DNA of 64,000 nt from JBJMLO01 sp045805265 (lineage in GTDB: Bacteria > Actinomycetota > UBA4738 > JACQTL01). The translations under genes were made by a program, and so were the position numbers. The stretch covers positions 434,001 through 498,000 of the forward strand of contig JBJMLO010000011.1 in assembly GCA_045805265.1 (NCBI GenBank), written 5' to 3'. Every line of letters begins with the position of its first letter. Positions within the stretch are counted from its first letter, which is position 1. Below, piece after piece: positions 47,793 through 56,617 of this stretch. The notes below the pieces were generated by a model that saw only the letters and a program-made list of their open reading frames with translations, was not told the DNA's origin and searched no databases.

Positions 47793-48680
47793 CTATAGGT
47801 CGCTGCGGAGGGCCCAGAGCTCTGGGAAGAACCGCTTCTCCAGCGTGGACTGGAGGTAGGAGGCGCCGGACGACCCCCCGGTCCCGGACTTCGACCCGAT
47901 CTGGCGTACGACCATCAGGATGTGCCGGAACCGCCACAGCGAGAACAGCTCGTCGTGGGTGAGCAGGTCCTCGGACAGGTGCCACGGCTCGGCGTGGCGC
48001 CCCCGGTCGCGGGCCATCTCCAGCAGGCTCGCCGCGCGGCGCTCCGGGTCGTCGGGCGGCATGGGGAGCCCGCTCGCCGACAGGTAGTCGCAGAACGCGT
48101 CCCACAGCGTGGGCTCCTCGAGACGGCGCTCGAGCCGCGCCCGTTCCTCGTCCGTGTCGGGGAGGTTGGACAGGAACCCGCGCTGCTTGAGCCCCGACAG
48201 GAACTCCACCTCGCGGAACTGGACCGACTGGAAGCCCGATGCGGGCGACAGGTGGGCGCGGAACCCCAGGAAGTCCTGGGGCGACATGGTCTCCAGCACC
48301 GGGATCTGCTCGATGAGCACCCGTTCGATGGCGTGGACCCGGGTCAGGTAGTGCCGGGCCGTCGCCAGGTCGCGCGCGAACATCCGGTCGCGCACGGACT
48401 CCAGCTCGAACACCATCTCCCGGAACCACAGCTCGTAGGCCTGGTGGACGACGATGAACAGCAGCTCGTCGTGGGCCGGGGGGTCCGAGAGCAGGTGCTG
48501 CAGCGCGATCAGCTCGGGGACCTGCAGGTACGAGCCGTAGGACAGGCCCTCGTCCTCGCCGGAGACCCGGCCCATGCGCCTGACCCGCCGCGCCGGCCCG
48601 GCGACGCCGTCTCCTCGGACTTCCTCCACCGGCTCGTCCACGATCGGCTCGGAGCCGGGATCCCGGTCGGTGGTCGCCAT
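47793..48680 (-). CDS. tryptophan 2,3-dioxygenase
   Basis: 295 residues from ATG 48680. TDO signatures: 'LSYGSYLQVPELIALQHLLS', 'HDELLFIVVHQAYELWFREM', 'FLGFRAHLSPASGFQSVQFR', the haem-ligand His in 'SLWRFRHILMVVRQIG', and 'GSKSGTGGSSGASYLQSTL' near the C-terminus. It oxidises L-tryptophan to N-formylkynurenine. The first 40 residues are an unconserved Glu/Asp/Arg extension. The neighbours (thioesterase, LLM oxidoreductase, aminobenzoyl-CoA-type hydroxylase) suggest it opens a route from tryptophan through anthranilate to CoA intermediates. Confidence 0.9.
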   Translation of the reverse strand: MATTDRDPGSEPIVDEPVEEVRGDGVAGPARRVRRMGRVSGEDEGLSYGSYLQVPELIALQHLLSDPPAHDELLFIVVHQAYELWFREMVFELESVRDRMFARDLATARHYLTRVHAIERVLIEQIPVLETMSPQDFLGFRAHLSPASGFQSVQFREVEFLSGLKQRGFLSNLPDTDEERARLERRLEEPTLWDAFCDYLSASGLPMPPDDPERRAASLLEMARDRGRHAEPWHLSEDLLTHDELFSLWRFRHILMVVRQIGSKSGTGGSSGASYLQSTLEKRFFPELWALRSDL

Positions 48681-48694
48681 CGTCGCCACCGATC

Positions 48695-49153
48695 CTAGTC
48701 GCCGACGACCAGCCGTTCGGACGGCTGGCGCCCCGCCGTCTCGAAGGCGCGGCGGTATTCCTCGGGCCACGGCTGAGGGGTGCCGCCGATCCGGTCGAGC
48801 AGGACCGCCACCAGGCGGCCCCGGACGCAGACCTCGCCGCCCCGCCGGATCTCCACGTCGTAGGTCACCGAGCTTCGGCCCACCCGGGCCACTCGGACCT
48901 CGCAGTCGACGATGTCCCGGAACCACAGCGGCGCCAGGAAGTCCGCCTCGATGTGGGCCCGGGGATGGCGCCCGTACACGTCCTCGCGCATCCCTAGACG
49001 GTCCACCAGCGTCACCTCGGCGGACTCCATGATGTTGAACGCGGCGGAGTTGTGCCAGGCGCCCGACGCATCGGTGTCGGACCACTCGATGCGCCGCTGG
49101 ATACAGATGGACGCCGGCTCACCGTCCGCGGGTATGGTCTCGCGCCCCGACAT
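48695..49153 (-). CDS. hotdog-fold acyl-CoA thioesterase (4HBT type)
   Basis: 152 residues from ATG 49153. 'IEWSDTDASGAWHNSAAFNI' is the 4HBT catalytic segment with the conserved Asp and the following backbone Gly/His. 'PRAHIEADFLAPLWFRDIVD' and 'VGRSSVTYDVEIRRGGEVCV' complete the hotdog fold. It hydrolyses an acyl- or aryl-CoA thioester. It ends 15 bp before TDO, so they form one transcript; a CoA thioesterase there fits handling of anthraniloyl- or hydroxybenzoyl-CoA type intermediates (inference). Confidence 0.78.
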   Translation of the reverse strand: MSGRETIPADGEPASICIQRRIEWSDTDASGAWHNSAAFNIMESAEVTLVDRLGMREDVYGRHPRAHIEADFLAPLWFRDIVDCEVRVARVGRSSVTYDVEIRRGGEVCVRGRLVAVLLDRIGGTPQPWPEEYRRAFETAGRQPSERLVVGD

Positions 49154-49218
49154 GGTCGTCCCAAGCCTACCGGTGGGTGACCACGAGGCCGTCTCGCCGT
49201 CCACGCGAACCACCGGTG

Positions 49219-49224
49219 TAGCCT
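49219..49224 (+). promoter_or_regulatory. -10 element TAGCCT for leaderless-type start at 49232
   Basis: TAGCCT ends 7 nt before the GTG at 49232, with no SD. Confidence 0.45.
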
Positions 49225-49231
49225 CCGGCGG

Positions 49232-50080
49232 GTGGAGATCGGGGTCGGCCTGCCGAACACGGTGCCCGGCGCGACCGGCGCGCGGGTGCTGGAGGTCGCC
49301 CGCCGGGCCGAGGCCGGGCCGTTCGCGTCGGTGGGCGTGCTGGACCGTGTGGCCTACCGGAGCCTCGATCCCTTCCCGGTGCTCGCCGCCGCCGCCGCGG
49401 TGACCTCGCGTGTTCGGCTCGTGACCATGGTGGCCGTCGGACCCGTCCGCGCCACCGCCGTGCTGGCGAAGCAGGCCGCGTCGGTCGACCAGGTGAGCGG
49501 CGGCCGGCTGGTGCTGGGGCTCGCGCTGGGCGCCCGCGAGGAGGACTACGCGTACGTGGGGGCGGACCCTCGGGGGCGGGGCGCGAGGTTCGCCAACCAG
49601 CTGGCGGCCCTCCGCGACCACTGGGAGGACGCGGACGTGTGTCCGCCGCCGGCCCGGCCGGGCGGGCCGCCGGTGCTGGTGGGCGGGCTGGCCGGGTCCG
49701 CGATGTGGCGGATGGCCCGGTTCGCCCACGGCTACGTGCACGGCGGCGGCCCGCCACGGGCGTTCGCGCGGGCCGCCTCCGACGCCTTCGCCGCGTGGGC
49801 GGACGCCGAGCGACCCGGCCGGCCGGAACTGTGGGGGCAGGGGTACTTCGCGCTGGGGGGCGACGACGCCGTGGAGGCGGGCGCCGCGTACCTCCGCGAC
49901 TACTACGCGTTCACCGGGCCGTTCGCCGAGAAGATCGTCGCCGGGAACCTGACGTCGCCCGGCGCGGTGCGGGACTTCGTCCGGGGGTACGCGGAGGCCG
50001 GCTGCGACCACCTGATCCTGCTCCCCGCCGTGTCGGACCCCTCGCAGGTCGAGCGGCTGGCGGAGGTGGTCGCCCCGTGA
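49232..50080 (+). CDS. LLM-class flavin-dependent oxidoreductase
   Basis: 282 residues. 'VEIGVGLPNTVPGATGARVL' start (translated with Met), 'RVRLVTMVAVGPVRATAVLA', 'QVSGGRLVLGLALGAREEDY' and 'PPVLVGGLAGSAMWRMARFA' are luciferase-like monooxygenase family motifs. F420 or FMN cannot be told apart from sequence alone. Its stop overlaps the start of the aminobenzoyl-CoA-type hydroxylase, so the two are co-translated and the LLM protein is probably an auxiliary redox enzyme in the same pathway. Confidence 0.8.
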   Translation: MEIGVGLPNTVPGATGARVLEVARRAEAGPFASVGVLDRVAYRSLDPFPVLAAAAAVTSRVRLVTMVAVGPVRATAVLAKQAASVDQVSGGRLVLGLALGAREEDYAYVGADPRGRGARFANQLAALRDHWEDADVCPPPARPGGPPVLVGGLAGSAMWRMARFAHGYVHGGGPPRAFARAASDAFAAWADAERPGRPELWGQGYFALGGDDAVEAGAAYLRDYYAFTGPFAEKIVAGNLTSPGAVRDFVRGYAEAGCDHLILLPAVSDPSQVERLAEVVAP

Positions 50081-52236
50081 AGATCGGCGTGCTGGGGGGC
50101 GGGCCCGCGGGTCTGTACTTCGCGCTCCTCATGCGGAAGGCCGACCGGGAGCACGACGTGACCGTGGTCGAGCGCAACGCGCCGGACGCGACGTTCGGCT
50201 GGGGCGTCGTGTTCAGCGAAGAGACGCTCGGTGCCCTCCGCGATGCCGACAACGACACGTATCTCGACATCACCGAGTCCTTCGCCCGGTGGAGCGCGAT
50301 CGACGTGCACTACGCGGGGAAGGTGGTGCGCTCGGGCGGCCACGTGTTCAGCGGTGTGGCCCGCAAGCGCCTCTTGCAGGTCCTGCAGGATCGGTGCCGG
50401 GCGCTCGGCGTCGAGATGTCCTTCGAAGACGAGCTTCCCGACCTGTCGCGGTTCGACGGGTTCGACCTGGTCGTGGCCGCCGACGGGGTGAACTCCACGG
50501 TCCGGCGGCTGCACGAGGAATGGTTCGGGCCGCGGCTCGACGTGCATAGGTCGAAATTCGTGTGGTTCGGGACCACGCGTCCGTTCGACGCGTTCACGTT
50601 CGTCTTCCGGAAGACCCCGCACGGACTGTTCCAGGTCCACGCCTACCCGTTCGAGGCGGGGACGTCGACGTTCATCGTCGAGTGCAACCAGGCGACATGG
50701 GAGCGGGCGGGCCTGGACGGCGCGAGCGAGGAGGACTCGATCGCGTTCTGCGAGCAGCTGTTCGCTCCCGAGCTCGCCGGCCACCGGCTGATGTCGAACC
50801 GGTCGCTGTGGACCTCGTTCGTCACGGTCCGGTGTGACAGCTGGCACAGGGGCAACGTCGTGCTGGTCGGTGACGCGGCGCACACCGCGCACTTCACGAT
50901 CGGCTCCGGCACCAAGCTCGCGATGGAGGACGCCATCTCGCTGGCGAACGCCTTCGCGAAGCACCCGTCGAACCTGGAGGCGGCCCTCACCGAGTACGAG
51001 CTGGAGCGCCAGCCGGTCGTGGAGCGGTTCCAGGAGGCCGCGCGGGAGAGCTCCCGGTACTTCGAGGACGTGATCCGGTACACGGGGTTCGACCCGCTGC
51101 AGTTCGCGTTCCAGCTGCTGACCCGCAGCGGCCGGATCACACACCTCGAGCTCGAGAAGCGCGACCCTGCGTTCGTCGCGGCGGTCGACCGGCGGTTCAC
51201 CGAGCAGGCCACGGCCCTGGGGACGGCGCACCGGGCACCGCACCCCGCCCGCTCCGGAGGCGTGCCGCTGATCACCCCACCGCCGCCGCTGCTCGTGCCG
51301 CTCGACCTCGCGGGGGTCCGGATCGAGAACCGGGTGGTGCTCCGCGCGGCAGACGACGAGGGCCGCGTCGTGCCCGCCGTCGGCGAACAGCTCCGGCTGG
51401 AGCCCGGCCTGGTGCTGACCCCGTTCGTGGCGGTGTCGGACGAGGGGCGGATCGCGCCGGACACGCCGACGGCCTCGCACCTCGCGCCGTTCATCCCCGG
51501 CGTCGAGCGGGCGCCGGTGTGCGTCGTGCTGGGCCACGCCGGCGCCCGGGGAGCGACCCGGCCGCGCCGACAGGGCGGCATCGACCGTCCGCTGCGCGAG
51601 GGGGGATGGGAGTTGGTGTCGGCGTCGCCGGTCGAATATTCCTCGCGCTCGGGGGCCCCCCGAGCGATGTCTCGCGGCGACATGGACCGGGTGATCCGTG
51701 ACTTCGTGACGGCGGCGAAGCGGGCCGCCGACGCCGGGGCCGGGGTCCTGCTGCTGGAGGCTTCCCGCGGGTACCTGCTCGCGTCGTTCCTGTCCCCGCT
51801 GTCGAACCACCGGACGGACGAGTACGGAGGACCAGTCGACCGGCGGCTCCGGTTCCCGGTGGAGGTCCTGGAGGCCGTGCGAGCGACGTGGGCCCTGCCG
51901 CTCGGCGTCCGGTACTCGGCGACCGACTGGGCGCGGGGCGGGCTCTCGCGTGCCGAGTCGTTGGAGGTCGCGCACGCCCTCGCCACCCACGGCGCCGACT
52001 TCCTCGACCTGGTCGCCGGGGGCACGGTGGCCGAGCAACGGCCGGTCTACGGGCGGATGTTCCTCGTTCCGTACAGTGACGTGGTGCGCAACGAGGTGGG
52101 CATCGCCACGATGACCGGCGGGAACGTCACCACGGCCGACGAGGTGAACACGATCCTCGCGGCCGGCCGCGCCGACCTGGTCGTGCTCGACCCTCGCGCC
52201 TACCGGCAGGAGGTCGTGCGCGAGGGCGCCGCATGA
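50077..52236 (+). CDS. bifunctional 2-aminobenzoyl-CoA/salicylyl-CoA monooxygenase-reductase
   Basis: 719 residues from GTG 50077. Residues about 1-390 are a class A FAD monooxygenase: 'IGVLGGGPAGLYFALLMRKA', 'LVVAADGVNSTVRR' and the FAD motif 'VVLVGDAAHTAHFTIGSGT'. Residues about 405-715 are an old-yellow-enzyme domain ('GILDxxx' core: 'PLDLAGVRIENRVVLRAADD', 'SFLSPLSNHRTDEYGGPVDR', 'TMTGGNVTTADEVNTILAAG'). This fusion is the signature of 2-aminobenzoyl-CoA monooxygenase/reductase and salicylyl-CoA 5-hydroxylase, which hydroxylate and (in the former) reduce the aromatic CoA ester. It overlaps LLM upstream and the ACT-domain gene downstream. Confidence 0.85.
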   Translation: MKIGVLGGGPAGLYFALLMRKADREHDVTVVERNAPDATFGWGVVFSEETLGALRDADNDTYLDITESFARWSAIDVHYAGKVVRSGGHVFSGVARKRLLQVLQDRCRALGVEMSFEDELPDLSRFDGFDLVVAADGVNSTVRRLHEEWFGPRLDVHRSKFVWFGTTRPFDAFTFVFRKTPHGLFQVHAYPFEAGTSTFIVECNQATWERAGLDGASEEDSIAFCEQLFAPELAGHRLMSNRSLWTSFVTVRCDSWHRGNVVLVGDAAHTAHFTIGSGTKLAMEDAISLANAFAKHPSNLEAALTEYELERQPVVERFQEAARESSRYFEDVIRYTGFDPLQFAFQLLTRSGRITHLELEKRDPAFVAAVDRRFTEQATALGTAHRAPHPARSGGVPLITPPPPLLVPLDLAGVRIENRVVLRAADDEGRVVPAVGEQLRLEPGLVLTPFVAVSDEGRIAPDTPTASHLAPFIPGVERAPVCVVLGHAGARGATRPRRQGGIDRPLREGGWELVSASPVEYSSRSGAPRAMSRGDMDRVIRDFVTAAKRAADAGAGVLLLEASRGYLLASFLSPLSNHRTDEYGGPVDRRLRFPVEVLEAVRATWALPLGVRYSATDWARGGLSRAESLEVAHALATHGADFLDLVAGGTVAEQRPVYGRMFLVPYSDVVRNEVGIATMTGGNVTTADEVNTILAAGRADLVVLDPRAYRQEVVREGAA

Positions 52237-52763
52237 GCCACTTCGCGGTGACGGCGATCGGCGACGACCGGCCGGGGATCGTCGCCGCGGTGGCCGGGTC
52301 GCTGTTCGAGCTGGGGTGCAACCTCGAGGACGTGTCCTCGACGATCCTTCGGGGGTCGTTCGCCATCATGCTCGTGGTCGATGCGCCCGTGGGCCTGGAT
52401 CGGATCGGCCTCGAGCACCGGCTGGACACGGACCTCAACGCCATGGGCATGTCCGTGGAGGTCCGGGGCACGCCCGGCGAGCGCGTCGCTTCGGCGCCGA
52501 CCACCCACACCCTGGTCGCGTACGGCTCGGACCGCCCGGGGCTGGTGGCCCGAATGGCCGCGGCGCTGGCCGACCGCGACGTGAACATCACCGACCTGTC
52601 CTGCCGCCTGGTCGGCGACGAGGATCCCGTCTACGCGATGGTGGCCGACCTGGCCGTCCCCGCGGCGACCGACGCCGACGCGCTGGCCCGAGCCATCGCC
52701 GGCCTGGCGACGGAGATGGGCGTCGACGCGACGTTCCACGCGGTCGAGACGGAGACGCTGTAG
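52233..52763 (+). CDS. two-ACT-domain protein, GcvR-like
   Basis: 176 residues built of two ACT domains: 'FAVTAIGDDRPGIVAAVAGS' / 'GCNLEDVSSTILRGSFAIML' and 'HTLVAYGSDRPGLVARMAAA' / 'DVNITDLSCRLVGDEDPVYA'. The 'DRPG' motifs and the repeat match GcvR-type regulatory proteins and the ACT part of formyltetrahydrofolate deformylase; there is no catalytic domain. It probably senses an amino acid, possibly glycine or tryptophan-derived. It overlaps the hydroxylase stop by 4 bases. Confidence 0.75.
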   Translation: MSHFAVTAIGDDRPGIVAAVAGSLFELGCNLEDVSSTILRGSFAIMLVVDAPVGLDRIGLEHRLDTDLNAMGMSVEVRGTPGERVASAPTTHTLVAYGSDRPGLVARMAAALADRDVNITDLSCRLVGDEDPVYAMVADLAVPAATDADALARAIAGLATEMGVDATFHAVETETL

Positions 52764-52766
52764 GAC

Positions 52767-53282
52767 GTGCCGGTTCGGCCGGTCGTACGGTACCCCGACC
52801 GCATCCTGAAGGAACGAGCCGGCGAGGCCGGCGCCGTCGACGACGCGATGCGGGCGCTGGCCGTCGACCTGGTCGACACCATGCGCGCCGGGCCGGCCAC
52901 CGTCGGGTTGGCCGCGCCGCAGATCGGGGTCGGCGTCCGCGCGTTCTGCCTCGACGTCGGCTCGCACCCCCGGGCCGACTCCTCGCATGGATTGGTCGTG
53001 CTGTTCGACCCCGAGGTGGTCGAGGCCCACGGCGGTGAGGACCTGCGCGAGGGGTGCCTGTCGGTCCCGGACTTCACCGCGAACGTCCGCCGGGCTCGGG
53101 AGGTCGTGCTGCGGGGAGTCGACCCCGAGGGAACGACCCGCGTCCACGCGATGGCCGGGTTCGAGGCGAGGGCGGCGCAGCACGAGCTGGATCACCTCGA
53201 CGGGCTGCTCATTCTCGATCGCATCCGCTCCGCCAACGACCTGTTCCCCCGGCGCGTCTACCGCGAGCCTGAGGTGGAATAG
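52767..53282 (+). CDS. def: peptide deformylase
   Basis: 171 residues from GTG 52767. All three PDF motifs are present: 'VGLAAPQIGVGVRAF' (GxGxAAxQ), 'LREGCLSVPDFTANV' (EGCLS) and 'QHELDHLDGLLILDR' (HExDH, metal ligands with the Cys of motif 2). It removes formyl from nascent proteins. It follows the ACT gene by 3 bp. Residue use suggests the type II/III class rather than E. coli-like. A second housekeeping def elsewhere is likely. Confidence 0.85.
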   Translation: MPVRPVVRYPDRILKERAGEAGAVDDAMRALAVDLVDTMRAGPATVGLAAPQIGVGVRAFCLDVGSHPRADSSHGLVVLFDPEVVEAHGGEDLREGCLSVPDFTANVRRAREVVLRGVDPEGTTRVHAMAGFEARAAQHELDHLDGLLILDRIRSANDLFPRRVYREPEVE

Positions 53283-53312
53283 CCTTCGTCCTGGCATGGT
53301 TCGGTCCGTTCG

Positions 53313-53945
53313 GTGACGAAGTCGAGGCTGGAGGCGTTCAGCGACGGCGTGTTGGCTGTGGCCATCACCCTGCTCGCGCTGGACCTCACGGTGCCCGACC
53401 ACCGGTCGATCGTGATTCACCACGGACTGTGGGGCGCCATCGTGGCAGAGTGGCCGGCGTTCGCCGCCTATGCCCTGTCGTTCACCGTCATCGGGATCAT
53501 GTGGGTGAACCACCACGGGCTGATGAACCGCGTCGCGATCGTGGACCGGACGCTGCTGTTCATCAACCTCCTGCTGCTGCTGTTTATCGTGACCATCCCG
53601 TTCACCACGTCCCTGTTCGCGGAGTTCCTGCGGGACGGTGGCGGCGACTCGCACGTGGCCGCGGCCGTCTACAGCGGGTCGCTGTTCGGGTGCGCGATCG
53701 GCTTCAACCTGCTGTGGCTGTGGGTCATCCGCGACGGACGGCGGCTCCACCAGGCGATCGACCCGGCGACGGCCAAGGCCCAGTTCCGCCGGTTCAGCGT
53801 CGGCATCTTCATCTACGCCGCGACGATCGGCCTGTCGTTCGTCAGCGCGATGATCACGCTCGTCGTGATCTCGGCCGTCGCGGTCTACTACGTCGTCGAC
53901 CAGCTCCCGAGGGGCAGCGACCGCGAGGAGGAATCCACGAGCTGA
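53313..53945 (+). CDS. TMEM175-type potassium channel, copy 1
   Basis: 210 residues from GTG 53313. The family signature 'RLEAFSDGVLAVAITLLALD' (FSD in helix 1) is followed by five more hydrophobic segments: 'FAAYALSFTVIGIMWVNHHG', 'LLFINLLLLLFIVTIPFTTS', 'AAVYSGSLFGCAIGFNLLWL', 'IYAATIGLSFVSAMITLVVI'. Bacterial TMEM175 proteins form K+ channels by oligomerisation. A second member is at 57730. Confidence 0.8.
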   Translation: MTKSRLEAFSDGVLAVAITLLALDLTVPDHRSIVIHHGLWGAIVAEWPAFAAYALSFTVIGIMWVNHHGLMNRVAIVDRTLLFINLLLLLFIVTIPFTTSLFAEFLRDGGGDSHVAAAVYSGSLFGCAIGFNLLWLWVIRDGRRLHQAIDPATAKAQFRRFSVGIFIYAATIGLSFVSAMITLVVISAVAVYYVVDQLPRGSDREEESTS

Positions 53946-53966
53946 CCGGGGCGCTCCATGCCCCGG
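53946..53966 (+). terminator. hairpin after TMEM175 copy 1
   Basis: 7-bp stem CCGGGGC / GCCCCGG (53946-53952 and 53960-53966), 7-nt loop, starting right after the stop codon and before the convergent lipoprotein gene. Confidence 0.5.
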
Positions 53967-54005
53967 GAACCTGGACGCTCCCTCTCGTCGGACGGCTCGA
54001 TCGGA

Positions 54006-54800
54006 TCACAGGCCCCCGAGGCCCGATTGGCTCACCTGCGACCGCGGCGGCGGCTGCACGTTGACCTGCACGCCGAAGTCGAACATCTCGAGAGAAAGGC
54101 TGATGTCTGCCTGCTGGCCGCCCTTCTGCAAGTGGAGGGAGAACTCCATCTTCCGAAGCCGGCCTTGGCCGTCGATCCAGACCTCAGCTGGGATACTCGA
54201 GGTCCCGAGCTGTTGGATGGCCTGCTCCACGGCTTGGCGCTGTTGCTCGCCGAGACTCGCGACCGCCTTGCGGAGGTCCAGTTGGACCCCGAGCTTCCTC
54301 GTGTGGACTCCCCGGACGGTGTCGTCGCCCTCGTCACGGATGTTGTTCGAGGCGCCCTTCAGGTAGTCGAGGAACTGGCTGGGGTCCGAGGAGCCGAACG
54401 AGCCGCTCTGCGCCCCGAAGGTGCTCGCGTCGGTCTCGATCCAGGGCTTGTCCGACGACCCCAGCCCCGGGACCATCGCGTAGACCTTCGTGCCGATCAC
54501 GCGGATCTCGAGCTGCTTGGGCGCTTGGCCGCTCCCTGTGAGGTCCGGAATCCGCATCTTCATCAGCCCGCGCTGGTCGGAATTTTCGAACGCCCCCGAG
54601 GCGGTGATGTGCACCGGGTTCGGGAACTGCGGGCTCGTCGCCGTCACGTCCATCGCGAGCCGCGCGCTCGACTCCCTCGTCTTCGAGGTCGCGTCCGAGA
54701 CCAGCTTCGCCAGATCGGCCGACCCGGCGCCGCTGCTCCCGCCACACGCGCCCCCCACCACGGCCATCACCGCGACGACCACGATCAATCGGGCTCTCAT
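54006..54800 (-). CDS. secreted lipoprotein, LppX/LprAFG- or LolA-like
   Basis: 264 residues from ATG 54800 with an AGGGAG SD; upstream codons are not part of it. Signal peptide 'RARLIVVVAVMAVVGGACGG' has a lipobox (VGGAC) with the lipidated Cys at about residue 18. 'LAKLVSDATSKTRESSARLA', 'GAFENSDQRGLMKMRIPDL', 'QLEIRVIGTKVYAMVPGLGS' and 'PAEVWIDGQGRLRKMEFSLH' resemble the half-barrel lipid-binding lipoproteins of actinobacteria. It may carry lipid or respond to cell-wall stress. The 167-bp gap to the next gene holds its promoter; no clear hexamers were seen. Confidence 0.65.
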   Translation of the reverse strand: MRARLIVVVAVMAVVGGACGGSSGAGSADLAKLVSDATSKTRESSARLAMDVTATSPQFPNPVHITASGAFENSDQRGLMKMRIPDLTGSGQAPKQLEIRVIGTKVYAMVPGLGSSDKPWIETDASTFGAQSGSFGSSDPSQFLDYLKGASNNIRDEGDDTVRGVHTRKLGVQLDLRKAVASLGEQQRQAVEQAIQQLGTSSIPAEVWIDGQGRLRKMEFSLHLQKGGQQADISLSLEMFDFGVQVNVQPPPRSQVSQSGLGGL

Positions 54801-54967
54801 CGGGACTCCCTTCGACATCCGATCAGGTATCCCATTCCTACCCATCCTCGGGCGCGGGGACCCGGCAACGGGGGCACATCGGGAGAGGCGGTTGGCCTCA
54901 GCCGCCCTGACTCCCCCGTTCCTGCGCCGAGGACGTCCGATTCCGAGATCTCTGGCACGCGGGTCAG

Positions 54968-55174
54968 CTAGGCGCCGAGGTCGTAGAGCTGGCCGGGGTC
55001 CATGTCGACGCCGTTCATGACCTGCCACAGGGAGGCCAGGGCCTTCGTGGCGTTGCGAAGCGCGAACGGCGGGAGCTCGTCGCCGCGCATCTCGACGATG
55101 CGGTGCAGCTCGCGATATACGTCGACCAGCTTGGCCTCGGCTTCCGACAGCTCGTGTCCCGGTATGTCCCGCAT
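54968..55174 (-). CDS. 68-aa small protein coupled to the aryl-CoA ligase
   Basis: Starts at ATG 55174, overlapping the ligase stop (ATGA). Sequence 'DIPGHELSEAEAKLVDVYRE' and 'PFALRNATKALASLWQVMNG' is soluble and helical, ending 'DMDPGQLYDLGA'. Small helical partners are frequently found next to PaaK-type ligases of actinobacteria, but I cannot name a family. Confidence 0.55.
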   Translation of the reverse strand: MRDIPGHELSEAEAKLVDVYRELHRIVEMRGDELPPFALRNATKALASLWQVMNGVDMDPGQLYDLGA

Positions 55175-56523
55175 CACGACCTCCGCTCGCCTTCGGTGCC
55201 GATCACGATCCGCTCGTCGTTCAGCCGTTTCGCCTTGAGCTCGAAGCGCGGGAGCGAGCCGAGCTCCACGCTTCGGACCCCGAACCGCAGCGACTCGTGG
55301 GCGGCGGCCAGCTCCTTCGACACCGCGGCGCACACGGCGTCCGCGTCCCCCTCGGGCACCTCGATCAGGACCTCGATCTCGTCGCGGATCCCCTCGGCCG
55401 TGTACAGGTGGATCTGGAACTCGTCGACCTCGGGGTGCTCGCGCACGATCGCCTCCACCGCGCGGGGGTACACGTTCGTTCCCCGGACGAGCTTCATGTC
55501 GTCCACGCGGCCGCGGATGCCGCCGTCGTAGACGTCGAACGTCCGCCCGCACGGGCAGCTCGATCCGGGGACCCGGACCACGAAGTCGCGGGTCCGGTAC
55601 CGGAGCACCGGAATGAATCCCCGTCCGAACGACGTCACGACCCGCTCCCCCATCTCGCCGTACGGGACGGGCTCGTCGGTGGCGGGGTCGACGACCTCCT
55701 CGATGTAGTGGTCCTCGATGATGTGCGTGCCGCCGGGCTGCTCGGCGCACTCGAAGATCATGATCGTGCCGAGCTCGGTCATCCCGGCCGTGTCCCCCGC
55801 CCTCGCCCCCCACTGCTCCTCGATCAGGGCCTTCGTCGCGGGGATCGAGCCCGCCGGCTCCCCCGACAGGATGAGCCGCTCCACCGCGCTGCCGGCGAGG
55901 TCGATGCCGAGGCCCCTCGCCTCCTGCGCCATCCGCAGCGCGTAGGTCGGCGTGGAGGCCACCACCGTCGCCCCCATCTCGACGATCTCCTTCACGCGCT
56001 GGTCGGTGGTCATCGCCCCGCCGGGCAGGACCAAGCAGCCCAGCTTCTCGCCCGCGTAGTGCAGCCCCCAGAACCCGATGAACTTGGAGTACCCGAATGC
56101 CACGAACAGGGTGTCGGTTGGACGGACGCCGAACCCCCACAGGCCGTAGCACCACATCTCCGCGATCCACTCCCAGTCCTTCATCGAGTCGAGGACCCGG
56201 ATCGGGGTCGCGCCGGTGGTGCCCGACGTCATGTGGTACCGGACGGCCCGCTCGGGCACGGCCGCGAGGATCGGCCCGTACGGGGGCTGCTCCACCTGGC
56301 CCTGCATCCACTCCTCTCGGGTGAGGAACGGGATACGGCGAAGATCGTCAAGTGAGTTGACGGAATCCGCGGTGACGCCGCCGTCGCGCAGCCGTTTCGA
56401 CTGCCACGGGACCGCCGCGTCGGCCCACTCCACGAGGTTCCGGAGCTTGCGGACCTGCAGCGCCTCCAGCTCCTCGCGCGGCATGGTCTCGTGCCGCGGG
56501 TTCCAGTACGGCGACTCGGTCAT
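55174..56523 (-). CDS. phenylacetate-CoA ligase-like AMP-forming aryl-CoA ligase
   Basis: 449 residues, PaaK length. Motifs: 'RYHMTSGTTGATPIRVLDSM' (A3/P-loop), 'AGDTAGMTELGTIMIFECAE' (adenine motif), 'YRTRDFVVRVPGSSCPCGRT' (TGD-like and the CxCG zinc-site motif), 'GRVDDMKLVRGTNVYPRAVE' (hinge plus C-domain start), C-terminal Lys in 'LGSLPRFELKAKRLNDERIV'. It forms an aryl- or heteroaryl-CoA from acid, ATP and CoA. In this region its natural substrate could be anthranilate or a benzoate, feeding the aminobenzoyl-CoA hydroxylase (inference). Confidence 0.82.
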   Translation of the reverse strand: MTESPYWNPRHETMPREELEALQVRKLRNLVEWADAAVPWQSKRLRDGGVTADSVNSLDDLRRIPFLTREEWMQGQVEQPPYGPILAAVPERAVRYHMTSGTTGATPIRVLDSMKDWEWIAEMWCYGLWGFGVRPTDTLFVAFGYSKFIGFWGLHYAGEKLGCLVLPGGAMTTDQRVKEIVEMGATVVASTPTYALRMAQEARGLGIDLAGSAVERLILSGEPAGSIPATKALIEEQWGARAGDTAGMTELGTIMIFECAEQPGGTHIIEDHYIEEVVDPATDEPVPYGEMGERVVTSFGRGFIPVLRYRTRDFVVRVPGSSCPCGRTFDVYDGGIRGRVDDMKLVRGTNVYPRAVEAIVREHPEVDEFQIHLYTAEGIRDEIEVLIEVPEGDADAVCAAVSKELAAAHESLRFGVRSVELGSLPRFELKAKRLNDERIVIGTEGERRS

Positions 56524-56604
56524 GCGGTTCCCCTATCCCGGGCAGCCGAATCGTAGCGCGGGTGGCACGGCGGCACTCCGGTGGCCCCGCCCGCGCCCTC
56601 GTGG

Positions 56605-56610
56605 TACAAG
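56605..56610 (+). promoter_or_regulatory. -10-like TACAAG for leaderless-type start at 56618
   Basis: TACAAG ends 7 nt before the GTG at 56618. The last base departs from TANNNT, so the call is weaker than the others. Confidence 0.3.
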
Positions 56611-56617
56611 CCTGCCC

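Noticed and set aside
44110..47859. A 1249-codon plus-strand open frame
   Set aside because: Shadow of the Mth938-like, DUF1028 and BNR-like genes; the composition is His/Arg/Val/Gly repeats typical of antisense of G+C-rich codons.
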